Source: Funneliformis mosseae
Taxonomy: Eukaryota > Glomeromycota > Glomeromycetes > Glomerales > Glomeraceae
Direction of reading: 5' to 3'
DNA length: 19,455 nucleotides
Assembly (NCBI GenBank): GCA_910592005.1
Contig: CAJVPP010001522.1
Location: 1 to 19,455, forward strand
Below the pieces are notes generated by a model. That model ran no database searches, was not told the DNA's origin, and saw only the letters and a program-made list of their open reading frames with translations. Positions 9,652 to 17,859 of the stretch are shown one piece after another; position 1 is the first letter of the stretch; the number at the start of each line of letters is the position of its first letter. Position numbers and translations under genes: made by a program.

Positions 9652-9784
9652 TGAGCCGCTTGCAAGCCAAATGAGCTGGCTCATTTAGGCTTGGCTCGAG
9701 CCATCATAAAATAAGTCGCGAGCCAGACAAGCTGGCTTGTGCCGTAGCTTGACTCATGCTGTAACTCAGCTCGTTGGCTTGTAT
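9652..9784. repeat. Left subterminal GGCT/AGCC-box zone
   Basis: This zone is much richer in G and C than its surroundings, with many GGCT and AGCC tetramers in both orientations (for example GAGCCGCTTGCAAGCC, GAGCTGGCTC, AGGCTTGGCTCGAGCC). The boxes can pair with each other and with the zone at 11163-11293. In DNA transposons such dense subterminal boxes often bind transposase; that role here is inference. Confidence 0.65.
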
Positions 9785-10232
9785 TTTCTTCTTTGAAGAA
9801 AATAAATCCAAAGGCAGTTTTTCTTTGAAGAAAGCTGCTCTGATGGCATTTACTTAAAGAAAAACAGTCCTGTTGACATTTTCTTTGAAGAAAATGAATC
9901 TGGTGGTATTTCCTTTGAAAAAAACGAACCTGGTAATGTTTTTCTTTGAAGAAAAACACATCCAGAGTGTTTTCTTTAAAAGAATTCGCTTCCAGAGCGA
10001 TTTCCTTGAAGGAATTTGCTTCTGAAGCGTTTTCTTTAATAGAATTCGCTTTTGGAGCATTTTCTTTAAAAGAATTTGCTTCCGAAGCGTTTTCTTTAGA
10101 AGAATTCGCTTCTGGAGTGCTTTCCTTGAAGAATTTCGCTTCCAGAGCGATTTCTTTAAAAGAATTCGCTTCCGGAGTGAATTCCTTAAAGGATTTCGCT
10201 TCAGGAGCGTTTCCGTAAAGGACTTTGATTCC
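9785..10232. repeat. Left arm: 30-bp tandem array, first orientation
   Basis: There are about 15 units, the outer ones (before about 9960) degenerate. Each unit has a GCTTCCGGAGCG-like box followed by TTTTCTTTAAAAGAATT. From 9961 to 10200 the phase is exactly 30 bp, so the unit end (GCT) falls at the same position in successive 30-base steps. These units are the reverse complement of those at 10233-11150. Confidence 0.9.
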
Positions 10233-10989
10233 GGAAGTGAATTATTTTAAAAAAATCGCTCCAGAAGTGAAATTCTTCAAGGAAAACGCTCTGGAAGCAA
10301 ATTCTATTAAAGAAAATGCTCCAGAAGCGAATTCTATTAAAGAAAACGCTTCAGAAGCAAATTCCTTCAAGGAAAACGCTCTGGAAGCAAATTCTATTAA
10401 AGAAAACGCTCCGGAAGCAAATTTTATTAAAGAAAACGCTCTGGAAGTGAATTCTATTAAAGAAAACGCTCCAGAAGTGAAATTCTTCAAGGAAAACGCT
10501 CTGGAAGCAAATTCTATTAAAGAAAACGCTCCGGAAGCAAATTTTATTAAAGAAAACGCTTTGGAAATGAATTCTATTAAAGAAAATGCTCTGGAAGCGA
10601 ATTCTATTAAAGAAAATGCTCTGGAAGTGAATTCTATTAAAGAAAATGCTCCAGATGCAAATTTTATTAAAGAAAACACTCTGGATGTGAATTCTATTAA
10701 AGAAAACGCTTCAGATGCAAATTCTATTAAAGAAAATGCTCTGGATGCGAAATTCTTTAAGGAAAACGCTCTGAAAGCGAAATCCTTCAAGGACATCGCT
10801 CCAGAAGCGAGATCCTTCAAGGAAAACGCTTCAGAAGCAAAATCTTTTAAGAAAAACGTTCCAGAAGTGAAATCCTTCAAGGAAATTGCTCTGGAAGCGA
10901 AATCCTTTATGGAAAATGTTCTGAAAGTAAAATCCTTTATGGAAAACGCTCTGGAAGTGAATCCTTCAAGGAAATCGCTCCAGAAATAA
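10225..10989 (+). other. Open frame across the satellite arm, probably not a gene
   Basis: This 254-codon frame consists of a ten-residue repeat close to ENALEANSIK. The opposite strand is open over 10242-10880 with a different ten-residue repeat (FASRAFSLIE-like), and the left arm is open on the plus strand at 9946-10218 with that same repeat, because it is the inverted copy. A 30-bp unit without stops keeps frames open automatically. There is no upstream gene structure, and unit variation follows CpG positions rather than silent sites. I read it as a by-product of the repeat, though a repeat-peptide gene cannot be fully excluded. Confidence 0.7.
10229..10236. other. Inversion centre of the foldback array
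   Basis: TTCCGGAA marks the place where unit orientation flips. To its left, boxes read GCTTC before GGAGCG; to its right they read CGCTCC before GGAAGCG. No unique spacer separates the arms, so the two strands could pair almost without a loop. Confidence 0.75.
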
Positions 10990-11150
10990 AATCCTTCAAG
11001 AAAATCGCTTCAGAAGCGAATTCTTTTAAAGAAAATACTCCAGAAGTGAATTCCTTAATGGAAAATGCTCCGGAAATGTTCCTCTCAAAGAAAATCGTTC
11101 CGGAAACGCATCTCTTGATGAGAAACGTTTCTCTCGATGATTTTTCATTT
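10233..11150. repeat. Right arm: 30-bp tandem array, opposite orientation
   Basis: There are about 30 units. Between 10261 and 10950 some 23 units keep perfect 30-bp phase, each made of a CTCCGGAAGCGAATT-like box and a TATTAAAGAAAACG-like box. A 60-bp pair at 10381-10440 recurs exactly at 10501-10560, pointing to recent expansion by a four-unit (120-bp) step. Units after about 11000 degrade toward the GGCT zone. Unit differences concentrate at CpG positions. Confidence 0.92.
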
Positions 11151-11162
11151 CTAAATATAAAT

Positions 11163-11293
11163 GCAAGCCGAACGAGCCAGCTTGCAAGCCAGCTTGGCTT
11201 GGCTTGGCTTGTCAATTGATCTCCACGATCTAAGCCAAGCTGAGCCGAAAAAAAGTGGCTCGGCTTGAGCTGGTGGCAATTCAAGCTAAGCCG
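11163..11293. repeat. Right subterminal GGCT/AGCC-box zone
   Basis: The counterpart of the left zone, including CAAGCCAGCTTGGCTTGG with further GGCTT repeats, GCCAAGCTGAGCCG and GGCTCGGCTTGAGC. It is G+C-rich against an AT-rich background and contains internal palindromes. Together with the left zone it frames the satellite arms. Confidence 0.65.
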
Positions 11294-11307
11294 GCTTATG
11301 CGGAGCT
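11294..11307 (-). repeat. Right terminal inverted repeat of the foldback element
   Basis: GCTTATGCGGAGCT; its complement matches the left end at 13 of 14 positions. Confidence 0.7.
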
Positions 11308-11321
11308 TTAATCGGGATTAA
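11308..11321. repeat. Right flanking direct repeat of the foldback element
   Basis: TTAATCGGGATTAA, the second copy of the putative target duplication. After it, LINE copy B resumes (GATGCAATTCTAAGG), aligned with GATTCGATTCTATGA in copy C. Confidence 0.6.
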
Positions 11322-12950
11322 GATGCAATTCTAAGGTTTTATACTAAATTGCAGTTCGATAACTATGGATAATGGGATTAGTGATAGTGTATAGGTCACA
11401 AAATGTGAATATATAGTTTCTTTGGTAGTTGGTGAGTTGCTCCATGAAAAGCATGAAAAATTTTCATAGTCTAAGAGCATGCTTTCTATATTCATAGTTT
11501 AGAAATTCAGAAATTGGGGAGTCTTCTCCTAAAATTCTATTGGATAAAGCTGAAGGTATATTAAGTTTGAATTTCATCAGTCTGAGATCACTGAGAAGGG
11601 ATGGGAGCCAATTATCAGCTCGTGTTATTTTCGTGAATGGCCAATAAAAAAGAGAATTATTAAAGAGCCATTCCTTTTGTTAGAGTTGAAGGATACATAA
11701 ATAAAAAGATCTACCAAGTATATTTGATTTATTAGACATTTGTAGAAAAGCATTGCTAAAGTTCTGTATTAATCTTTGGTATAGAGAGGTTAAATTGTAA
11801 AAGTAATATGAATGGAACAAATCTGTTGGGGTATGTTTGGAAAGTTTAAGTTTTCTTTTGATAAAGGCTAAGTAGGTAGCGACAAAGCTTTTGCATTTTG
11901 ATTCAGACGGCAATGTAAGTTGAGACTTGTGCTTGATTCTTGGAAGGAGGACGATATTGAAGATATAAATTAATTGAAAATCAGTAAGGTGTTTATGTTT
12001 CATAATTGTAACGGCTTTTTTTATTTCACTGTGTATCTGATTATAAATAAAACTCTTGTTAGACTTGAGTGAGATTCAAACACCCAAATAATGAATACTA
12101 GCTTTTGGGGGTAGTGCATTGATCGATCATGTAGTATTATTATGATTGATTTCAAAAGGACGCTGTTGTAAAATGTTGACCAGAAGTTCTGATTTCGACT
12201 AATTTACTTGTATATCATTAAAGGCGAAGAAACTGTTTGCAATAACTGTAATACTTGTGAGGTCCTCCCTGGATTTAGTGAGCTAGAGAGTATCATCTAT
12301 ATAAGCAAGTGCTAGAATCTTAAGATGAGAGTTATTGGTAATGGAAAGATGGGCATCAGGATGCCATTCGACTTTTGTGATAAAACTATGTAAGGAATTG
12401 TTGATAGCACATAAAAGCAGATCATAGTATATACACCACAGAAGGGATAATATAACTTCACCTTGATCTATTCCTGAATGCATCAGGTACGTATCAGAGT
12501 TGCTATGAGCTGTGAAGACTTGGTTAAATCTGGGAAGAAAAAGTCTTAATATTGTTTGAGTGAATTGGTAAGGAAGGCGTAATCTCGCTAAAGCTGCAGT
12601 GAGAGTAAAAATATTCACACGATCGTATGCTTTAGACATATCTTGTAATAGGATTCTTAATTCTGTATTATTATAAACAGCGTTTTATTTAATGTTATCA
12701 AAAAGGTATATAGGGTCGAATGTGAATTTGAACGGCAAACCATCAAAATAATATCCTTTGAGAATGTTATGTTGAACGAAAATGTCAGCAAGTCATGTAT
12801 TAATTAGTCAAACAAAAGCTTTCTTAACGCTTTCTAGTAAGGTTATTGAACGGGTATTATTTAAATCATATTTCCACAGTTTTAGTTTAGGGATCGGGTA
12901 TAAATATGCCAGATTCCAATAGTGAGGTATTGATGAAATTTGCAGACAGC
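11322..12950 (-). pseudogene. Copy B reverse transcriptase and thumb
   Basis: Motifs in coding order are NLAYLYPIPKLKLWKYDLNN and TRSITLLESVKKAFV (fingers, within 13167-12808); QDMSKAYDRV at 12645-12616 (motif A, both Asp intact); GIDQGE at 12474-12457 with LLWCIYYD following; LAYIDDTL with YIDD at 12303-12292 (motif C intact), immediately followed by TAG where Trp is expected; then SKSELLVNIL, IHYLGV-stop-ISLKSN and the open thumb segment 12003-11680 (LIYIFNIVLLPRIKHKSQL). Most of the domain reads in one frame with only stops, so this is the best preserved polymerase in the window. Confidence 0.92.
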
Positions 12951-13949
12951 CACAAATTATATACCATAGATGTTTCTTTGCGATTAGTCCTAAATGTTTT
13001 AACATTTCATTTGAGATTTTTGAGGGACTAGGGGCTTTATTGTTTGGAAGTCGATTAATAATCCTATACCATTCATCTGCAGAAGATAAGGACATCAAAT
13101 TGCTGTAAATGCTGAAGTCAATTGAGTCTAATGAGGTGTATGTAGAGATCCATTCCTCTAGTATCATTTTAGTACGATGTGTGGTGCCTGCAACCTGTTG
13201 GAAATGTCTAGCAACTTCTTTTTTACATCCTGTTCTTCAAAAAGTAAATGATGATAATGTGAGGACGAATTATTTATGCATCTATCCAATATAATGATCA
13301 TTTTTTTCTGATTTAGGATTGAGTCTATCATTCGAGATGGGTTGTATTTGTAGTCTTCTACACGGGCGTCTAAAGCATCTTGAATACTCTTAAGCTTGAA
13401 ATTGTGTTCGCGCAGTTCCACTTTTACTTTAAGGCTAGCTAGAAGAAGTTTGATATCTGGAAGAACAGTGTTAAGCATAGTCACGTGAGGAGAACAATTT
13501 AAGGGAATAGTGTTCAAAACGTTAGCGTGAGCAAGCTGTAAAAATTGTGAGTAGAGAATATTCCATTTATCATGTACAATGAGATCGTTCAGACACTTTT
13601 TTGTAATTTTATCAAAACGATGGAGTAATTTTATGTCATTGTAGATCTTTGACAAGGCGACTAGTTTCTTTGAAGAGTGATAATTCTTTGACTTATATAT
13701 TGGAATATATTTTTTTGCCACAGAGATAAGGGTGTCTTGAAAAATGTCTCAAGAAGAGTTGAGAAGGGCTTGAGACCAGGCGGTATTGGATGAAATAGTT
13801 TTCAATGAATTGGAATTCAAATTATTATCTATGTTATCTCTGAATTTGAACCATTTTAAGTCATCCATCAAATTATAATTGAAGGAAGTTTTGACAGAAC
13901 TTTTCCTTGTGAATGTTATGTGTTTTAAGAAATTAAAAATTTTTGTTGA
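12951..13949 (-). pseudogene. Copy B ORF2 endonuclease-RT linker
   Basis: This comprises two open segments, 13991-13749 and 13721-13164 (185 codons, with KKYIPIYKSKNYHSSKKL and IIILDRCINN), and the start of the 13167-12808 reading. The long segment is one frame away from the RT frame. The A run near 13225-13232 is one base short of the frame needed to reach QQVAGTTHRTKMILEEW, which aligns with copy A's QRVAGTTH. A second shift near 13940 separates it from the endonuclease. The linker is basic, with no recognisable fold. Confidence 0.75.
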
Positions 13950-14650
13950 AACAAATATGATGGTCTGATATAGAAGAATCCATTTGTACAATTTTACAAT
14001 TGAATATATTAAACGCTTATTCAGGTGTCATATAAATATAATCAATTCTGTATGAAGAATTCTTATTAATTCAGGATGGATATAAGGTGCAGTTATCTTT
14101 AAATTGGATATTGAATGCATTGTATAAATCGTAATTGTAAAGGGAATTAACAAAATTTAGATTAAAAGAAGAGTTGTTAATGCGATCTATATCAGCATTT
14201 AAATCTCTGATAAGAATAATATGCAAATCGTTTTTGAAGGCATCATCTAATAATCTTTTTAAAAGGACAACGGATTGTTTTATGATATCTGTAGGAGGGT
14301 TAGCAGGTGAATATAACAATTAACGACCAATAATTTTTGTTTGTTTGCATATTGGAGTTTTGCATAAATAATTCTATCTAATTTGGAGTCATGAGCAAAA
14401 ATGTGTTTAGCAATGAATAGGCTGAAGGAGAGGCTAACACCAGTTCCAATTGATCGGGAGTTGTAGTTGTTGCTAAAAAAGGTAGTATAAGTTAAAAATC
14501 ATGATTAAAAATGGATGGTATTCCTTTAAAATTAGTTTCTTATAGACCTATGATGTCAAATTGATTTACTGAATATAAGGAAAAAAGGTAATTTTGTTTT
14601 GTTTTGTTATTTAAAGAACGAACATTATGTGTGGTGATTCTAAGATTGGA
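13950..14650 (-). pseudogene. Copy B APE-type endonuclease domain remnant
   Basis: Motifs are TTHNVRSLNNKTKQN near 14625-14580; IIGL-stop-ETNF, with TAA (14542-14540) in place of the Gln that precedes the catalytic Glu in copy A; LIRDLNADIDRI near 14220-14180, where copy A has GDFN (Gly to Arg, Phe to Leu); and SISDHHICF with the SDHH motif at 13968-13957 intact. The open stretch 14319-14071 covers the middle. The fold is clear, but the domain is inactivated by stops and at least one frameshift. Confidence 0.85.
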
Positions 14651-14710
14651 TATGGATGGAGTGTAAAAACTAGAAGTAATGGTATTAATTATTGTAGAAA
14701 CAGTATTCAT

Positions 14711-14722
14711 AATAAAATAAAA
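14711..14722 (-). promoter_or_regulatory. 12-nt ORF1-ORF2 spacer, copy B
   Basis: ORF1 stops with TAA at 14725-14723 and ORF2 starts with ATG at 14710-14708. The spacer is AT-only, like the 13-nt spacer of copy A, so short spacing is an ancestral property of the family. Confidence 0.55.
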
Positions 14723-15556
14723 TTAATTTGGGAAGCTGCCAATGCAGCGTTCAATTACTTTGTCAAAATTATCAGTTAATAGTTTGAAAATTTGTATATC
14801 ATTTTTGTTTAGGATGTTTTTGTTAAGGAGTGTAGATTGAAAATCATGACAGGATCTTAGTAACTTATTGAGTATGGGAGTGAATTGTAAGATTCTTTGT
14901 TGTTATTTTTGACAAATAAGGACTAACTGTTCATTAGATTGCTTTTGTAAATGAATGATGCAAAGATCAGTGTTAATATACAGAGATTTTTTGTCTGCTT
15001 CAGAGGCAGTATCAGGTAAGTTATTATTAAAGTCATCTGCCTCAGCAGGAGTGATGACTTGAATGTGAAAGGCTTTTTTAACTATAGCAAGACGTTGTTG
15101 CAAAAATTTAAATTTGACACAAAAGTCAGAGAGAGTGTTAGAAATTGAAGTTAGTTGAGAGGTAACAAATTGTTTAAAGTCTGGGTCATGAATTGAACCG
15201 CCTTTTGCTGTATAATTATCTAATTTTGGTGTAGGGAGGACTTCAGTTTCTATGAACTCATCAATTGGTTCGTCTGCCTATTGTAAGTTTTTATTTTTAT
15301 AGGAGGAGTTATTGAAAGGAGAAATATAAGGTTTAGTTTTTGGTGGTGAAGAAGGGGGAGGTTTCCCTTTTGGTCCTTCTTGAGGATTGATAATTTGTTG
15401 TGAAGTTTTAGTTACATGAGCAAAAGTGATGTTTTCACGAACAGCGCCTTGTATAGGACTACATTTTGGTGCTATGTAGTTATTAAATTGAGCTGGTTGG
15501 AATCGCTGATATAGATTTTGCATATTTCAGTCCTTGGGGGACTGACAATGTCTGAA

Positions 15557-15598
15557 ACAGGTAGATGCATTGTGATATATGGAGGAAAAAATTGCACA
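15557..15598 (-). other. CCHC zinc knuckle in ORF1, copy B
   Basis: CAIFSSIYHNASTC fits C-x2-C-x4-H-x4-C with the second Cys changed to Phe. The other three ligands are kept, which defines the ancestral spacing for both copies. Confidence 0.75.
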
Positions 15599-15929
15599 GA
15601 GTTTGGCTTTTGGGTCAGTTCATTCTAATTTTTTGTTATTAAGAGTTAAATTTTTTATTCCTAAAGCAATCAGGGTGTCTCTTTGTTGGAGAAGTAAAAA
15701 TAAACGTGTTGTAAATAATTATAATTTGAACGAGCTCTGAGAATAATCCACGCAGTAGTAGAGACCATGATTCCAATATCTTAAAGGTCACATAGTGTAA
15801 TATTTTGAGGGAAATTTGTTAGTTTTGCTGAGAAGGCAGAGCGAGCTTGAATTTCAGTCCTAGATAGGTTACAAGGATGGAATTGGATCATATTGTTAAG
15901 GAGATAAATCCTGTCTCCTTTTTTTAATT

Positions 15930-16092
15930 CTTCAAAATTGGTTTTTCATCAAAAGTAATTATGGCTCATTGCCAAAGGTTTTTTATTTCTATGGTAAAAT
16001 GGACGATATTGTCAAATTTGGAAAATAATTTTCGTAGTCTAGTTTCTGTGGCATCCAAGGGGATTTTTGTGACTGTGATCGACTGATCGGGT
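15930..16092 (-). other. RRM-like block of ORF1, copy B
   Basis: ITVTKIPLDATETRLRKLF is followed by SKFDNIVHFTIEIKNLWQ, a TGA at 15968-15966, then AIITF. The strand-helix-strand pattern and the hydrophobic-aromatic strands fit an RRM. It is in one frame here, unlike copy A. Confidence 0.65.
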
Positions 16093-16754
16093 ATGTAGAG
16101 TGCGAATTTTTTTATGTCAAGGGGTTAGAAAGTGGTATCTACCATATCAGGAGATTTGTGTTTACAAAATTCATCACGTTCAATTTTGTCCAAAAAAGTA
16201 ACTTTAATAATAGTCTGATTGTATTCGGTAGGATGTTTTCTTTTTGTAGCAATGATGAATGAGTTATATTTTTTATAGCACAAATTAGTGATCTTTGAGA
16301 TCTTCATTTGGGATTCGGACTAAGGAGTTTATCCATTTGAATGTATGCGAAAATTTTGTGACTTATGTTGAGGGGCATTAAAGCCGATAGTTAAAGTATT
16401 TAAGATATTTTCTGACGTGTCAGAAGACTCGTCGATACTAACTGTTGGTTTAGGTGCTGTAGTTTTAGCAGTAATAGGAGTTGAAGCAATAATTTCAGGA
16501 CTTTTCCCTTTGTCGAAGTTATTGGACGAACTTTCTTCGACTGGGTCGACTTCTATAGTGCTGATCTTTTCTAGAAAGACAGTTATAAGAGATTTCTTTA
16601 CATAAATAAGAAAGAGGTCATCGTCTAGCGTTTGTAGTGTATTTTATTTCTTTTTTGGTAACTTGTCAAATATTGGTGACGCAGAGTGACCGCGGTTGGT
16701 ATTCTTCTTTTTGGTTTTTTTAGCATTTTGCAGATTTGTTGAAAAGATAAAAAG

Positions 16755-16790
16755 TTTTTTTTTTTAAATAAAAATATTTTTTTTTTTATT
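16755..16790 (-). repeat. A-rich tail of copy C abutting the 5' end of copy B
   Basis: On the plus strand, 11 T, then AAATAAAAATA, then about 11 T. It has the same layout as 7535-7572. Copy B's 5' leader ends and copy C's 3' UTR begins on either side, with no other sequence between. Confidence 0.75.
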
Positions 16791-16939
16791 AAAGTATGGT
16801 AGTTTCGCAATATCTTTATTATGAAAGTAAAATAAAATAAGTACAAATCAAAAGAAATTACAAAAATCTCGTAAAGAGCTAATCTAAGATTAAAACTATA
16901 GAAGACCGACCCTGCACTTCCCCAAAATCAATTTATAAC
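16791..16939 (-). other. 3' UTR of LINE copy C
   Basis: Nearly identical to 7573-7722 of copy B, including GGTAGTTTCGCAATATCTTT and CCCTGCACTTCCCC. It lies between the ORF2 stop (16942-16940) and the A-rich tail. Confidence 0.75.
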
Positions 16940-17859
16940 CTAAGCTAAAAAAATCACATTTCGAATATACATACGTAAGAAAGCAGAGAGGGCGAGGCCA
17001 CTACTGCACCAAAAATTTGACCAATGAGATCCCATCCGTACCATTGAAGATATTGGAGAAGAGCTAAAAGAATAAGCAGAGGAGTTAGAGGATAGATCAT
17101 AACCTGATGTAACAAAATTGACAGCCTTAGAATCAAGGGTAATGTTAGAAGATTTTTCAAAATCATTAACAAGTTGATAATAGTCACGCCAAATGTTTTA
17201 TATGAGTTCAAAAATTAGATGCATAAAAGAAGAACAAGCAGCTAAAACCAAATTTTGGGATGAAAATTTTTTTAGAAAGAATTTAAAAGGGGTACTGAAA
17301 CTAAGTCTCTGATAAGAGCAAAAAATTCAGAAGTATTATAAGTATCAAGTAGCCATACGTTCAACTGATCAATTTCATAATTATGTGCATAGGTAATATT
17401 TTTTAAATAAATTTTTGATTGTTGAATTATCTTTTTTATTTCGTAATTGATAGTAGGACACATCTATATATGATAAAAGTTTTCATCAGTGGCATCGCAT
17501 CTGAGACACAAAAATGAAGGGTCATAAATAGATAGATGTCTTAATTTGAGAATCTCAAAAGTTGGTAACATTTCAAGAAGATGTTGATATTTCATTCTTC
17601 TAACGAAGGAGGCGGAGTATAATGTAGATTATATTGCCGTATTATCATTTAGTATGAAGGAGGTGGCAAACCAGTTAATTTGATACAGCTGTGAATGTTT
17701 TGCAAGAACAGAAAGTTAAAGTAACCGTGAAAGAAAACATTCACAGAACAATTCTTTGTAAATTGTCTGATAGGTATTAGCACTGGAGCATTATTATGTG
17801 TAAAATAGCATCGAGATGTGTTGTTTGTATAGAGTTGAAGGGCTGTGGTGTCTAAATTG

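Larger units (their letters stand above)
9638..11307. mobile_element. Foldback-type element with satellite arms inserted in LINE copy B
   Basis: The insert is 1670 bp. Its ends are an inverted repeat, AGCTCTGCATAAGC at the left and the complement of AGCTCCGCATAAGC at the right. Inside lie GGCT/AGCC-box-rich zones (about 9651-9780 and 11163-11293), and inside those is a large inverted repeat of 30-bp units (about 9785-11150) whose orientation flips at about 10232. The arms are unequal, about 595 and 1075 bp. No transposase-like reading frame is present, so it is non-autonomous. The architecture, long inverted repeats made of short tandem repeats, is that of foldback elements such as Drosophila FB, though no sequence relationship is claimed. 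The uninterrupted copy C confirms that it is an insertion. Confidence 0.82.
7723..14710 (-). pseudogene. LINE copy B ORF2, interrupted by the foldback element
   Basis: It starts at the ATG at 14710-14708 (MNTVST, matching MITVST in copy A) and ends at the TAG at 7725-7723 after FLA. Domains in order are endonuclease (about 14650-13950), linker (13721-13164), RT (about 12950-11680), connection region (split at 9637/11308), RNase H (about 9090-8527), zinc knuckle (8292-8242) and a C-terminal tail. From RNase H to the stop codon a single frame can be followed, interrupted only by stops, many of them where copy A or C has Trp or Gln. Frameshifts occur near 13225 (A run), near 13940 (A/T runs) and in the connection region near 9600. 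Confidence 0.88.
14723..16726 (-). pseudogene. LINE copy B ORF1: RNA-binding protein with RRM-like and CCHC domains, broken
   Basis: An ATG at 16726-16724 near the 5' end begins in a frame one base off from the conserved N-terminal reading (NAKKTKKKNTNRGHS); an A7 run lies between. NTLQTLDDD aligns with NTLQTTELE of copy A. Then come KVTFLDKIERDEFCK (within 16307-16125), an RRM-like block (ITVTKIPLDATETRLRKLF, IVHFTIEIKNLWQ), a CCHC knuckle (15598-15557), LYQRFQPAQFNNYIAP with a Pro/Lys-rich segment (15523-15278), and a helical C-terminus (15103-14723, QQRLAIVKKAFHIQVI) ending SFPN-stop. Stops and frameshifts occur throughout. It resembles RRM plus CCHC ORF1 proteins of I-group LINEs. Confidence 0.78.
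7535..16754 (-). mobile_element. LINE copy B, near full length, split by a foldback element
   Basis: Same family as copy A and same orientation. The span is about 9.2 kb including a 1670-bp insertion at 9638-11307, so the element itself is about 7.5 kb, matching copy A. ORF1 runs about 16726-14723 and ORF2 14710-7723 (about 1768 codons after removing the insert and one target repeat). B is about 90% identical by eye to copy C in the 3' 2.5 kb. Its RT motif C is intact as YIDD and its RNase H first Asp is intact, but stops, frameshifts and the insertion inactivate it. Confidence 0.88.

Noticed and set aside
9681..10060. Minus-strand frames rich in KKTLxKRILLKK- or FFKEK-like repeats
   Set aside because: They are alternative readings of the degenerate outer part of the 30-bp array and the GGCT zone.
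9785..11150. CRISPR array
   Set aside because: The 30-bp repeats are contiguous, with no unique spacers, flip orientation midway, and sit inside a eukaryotic retroelement.
16625..16846. Minus-strand frame of 73 codons crossing the B-C junction
   Set aside because: It spans the A-rich tail of copy C and the leader of copy B and is one base out of the conserved ORF1 frame; it has no independent support. Likewise 6198-6380 is an off-frame reading over ORF1 of copy A.
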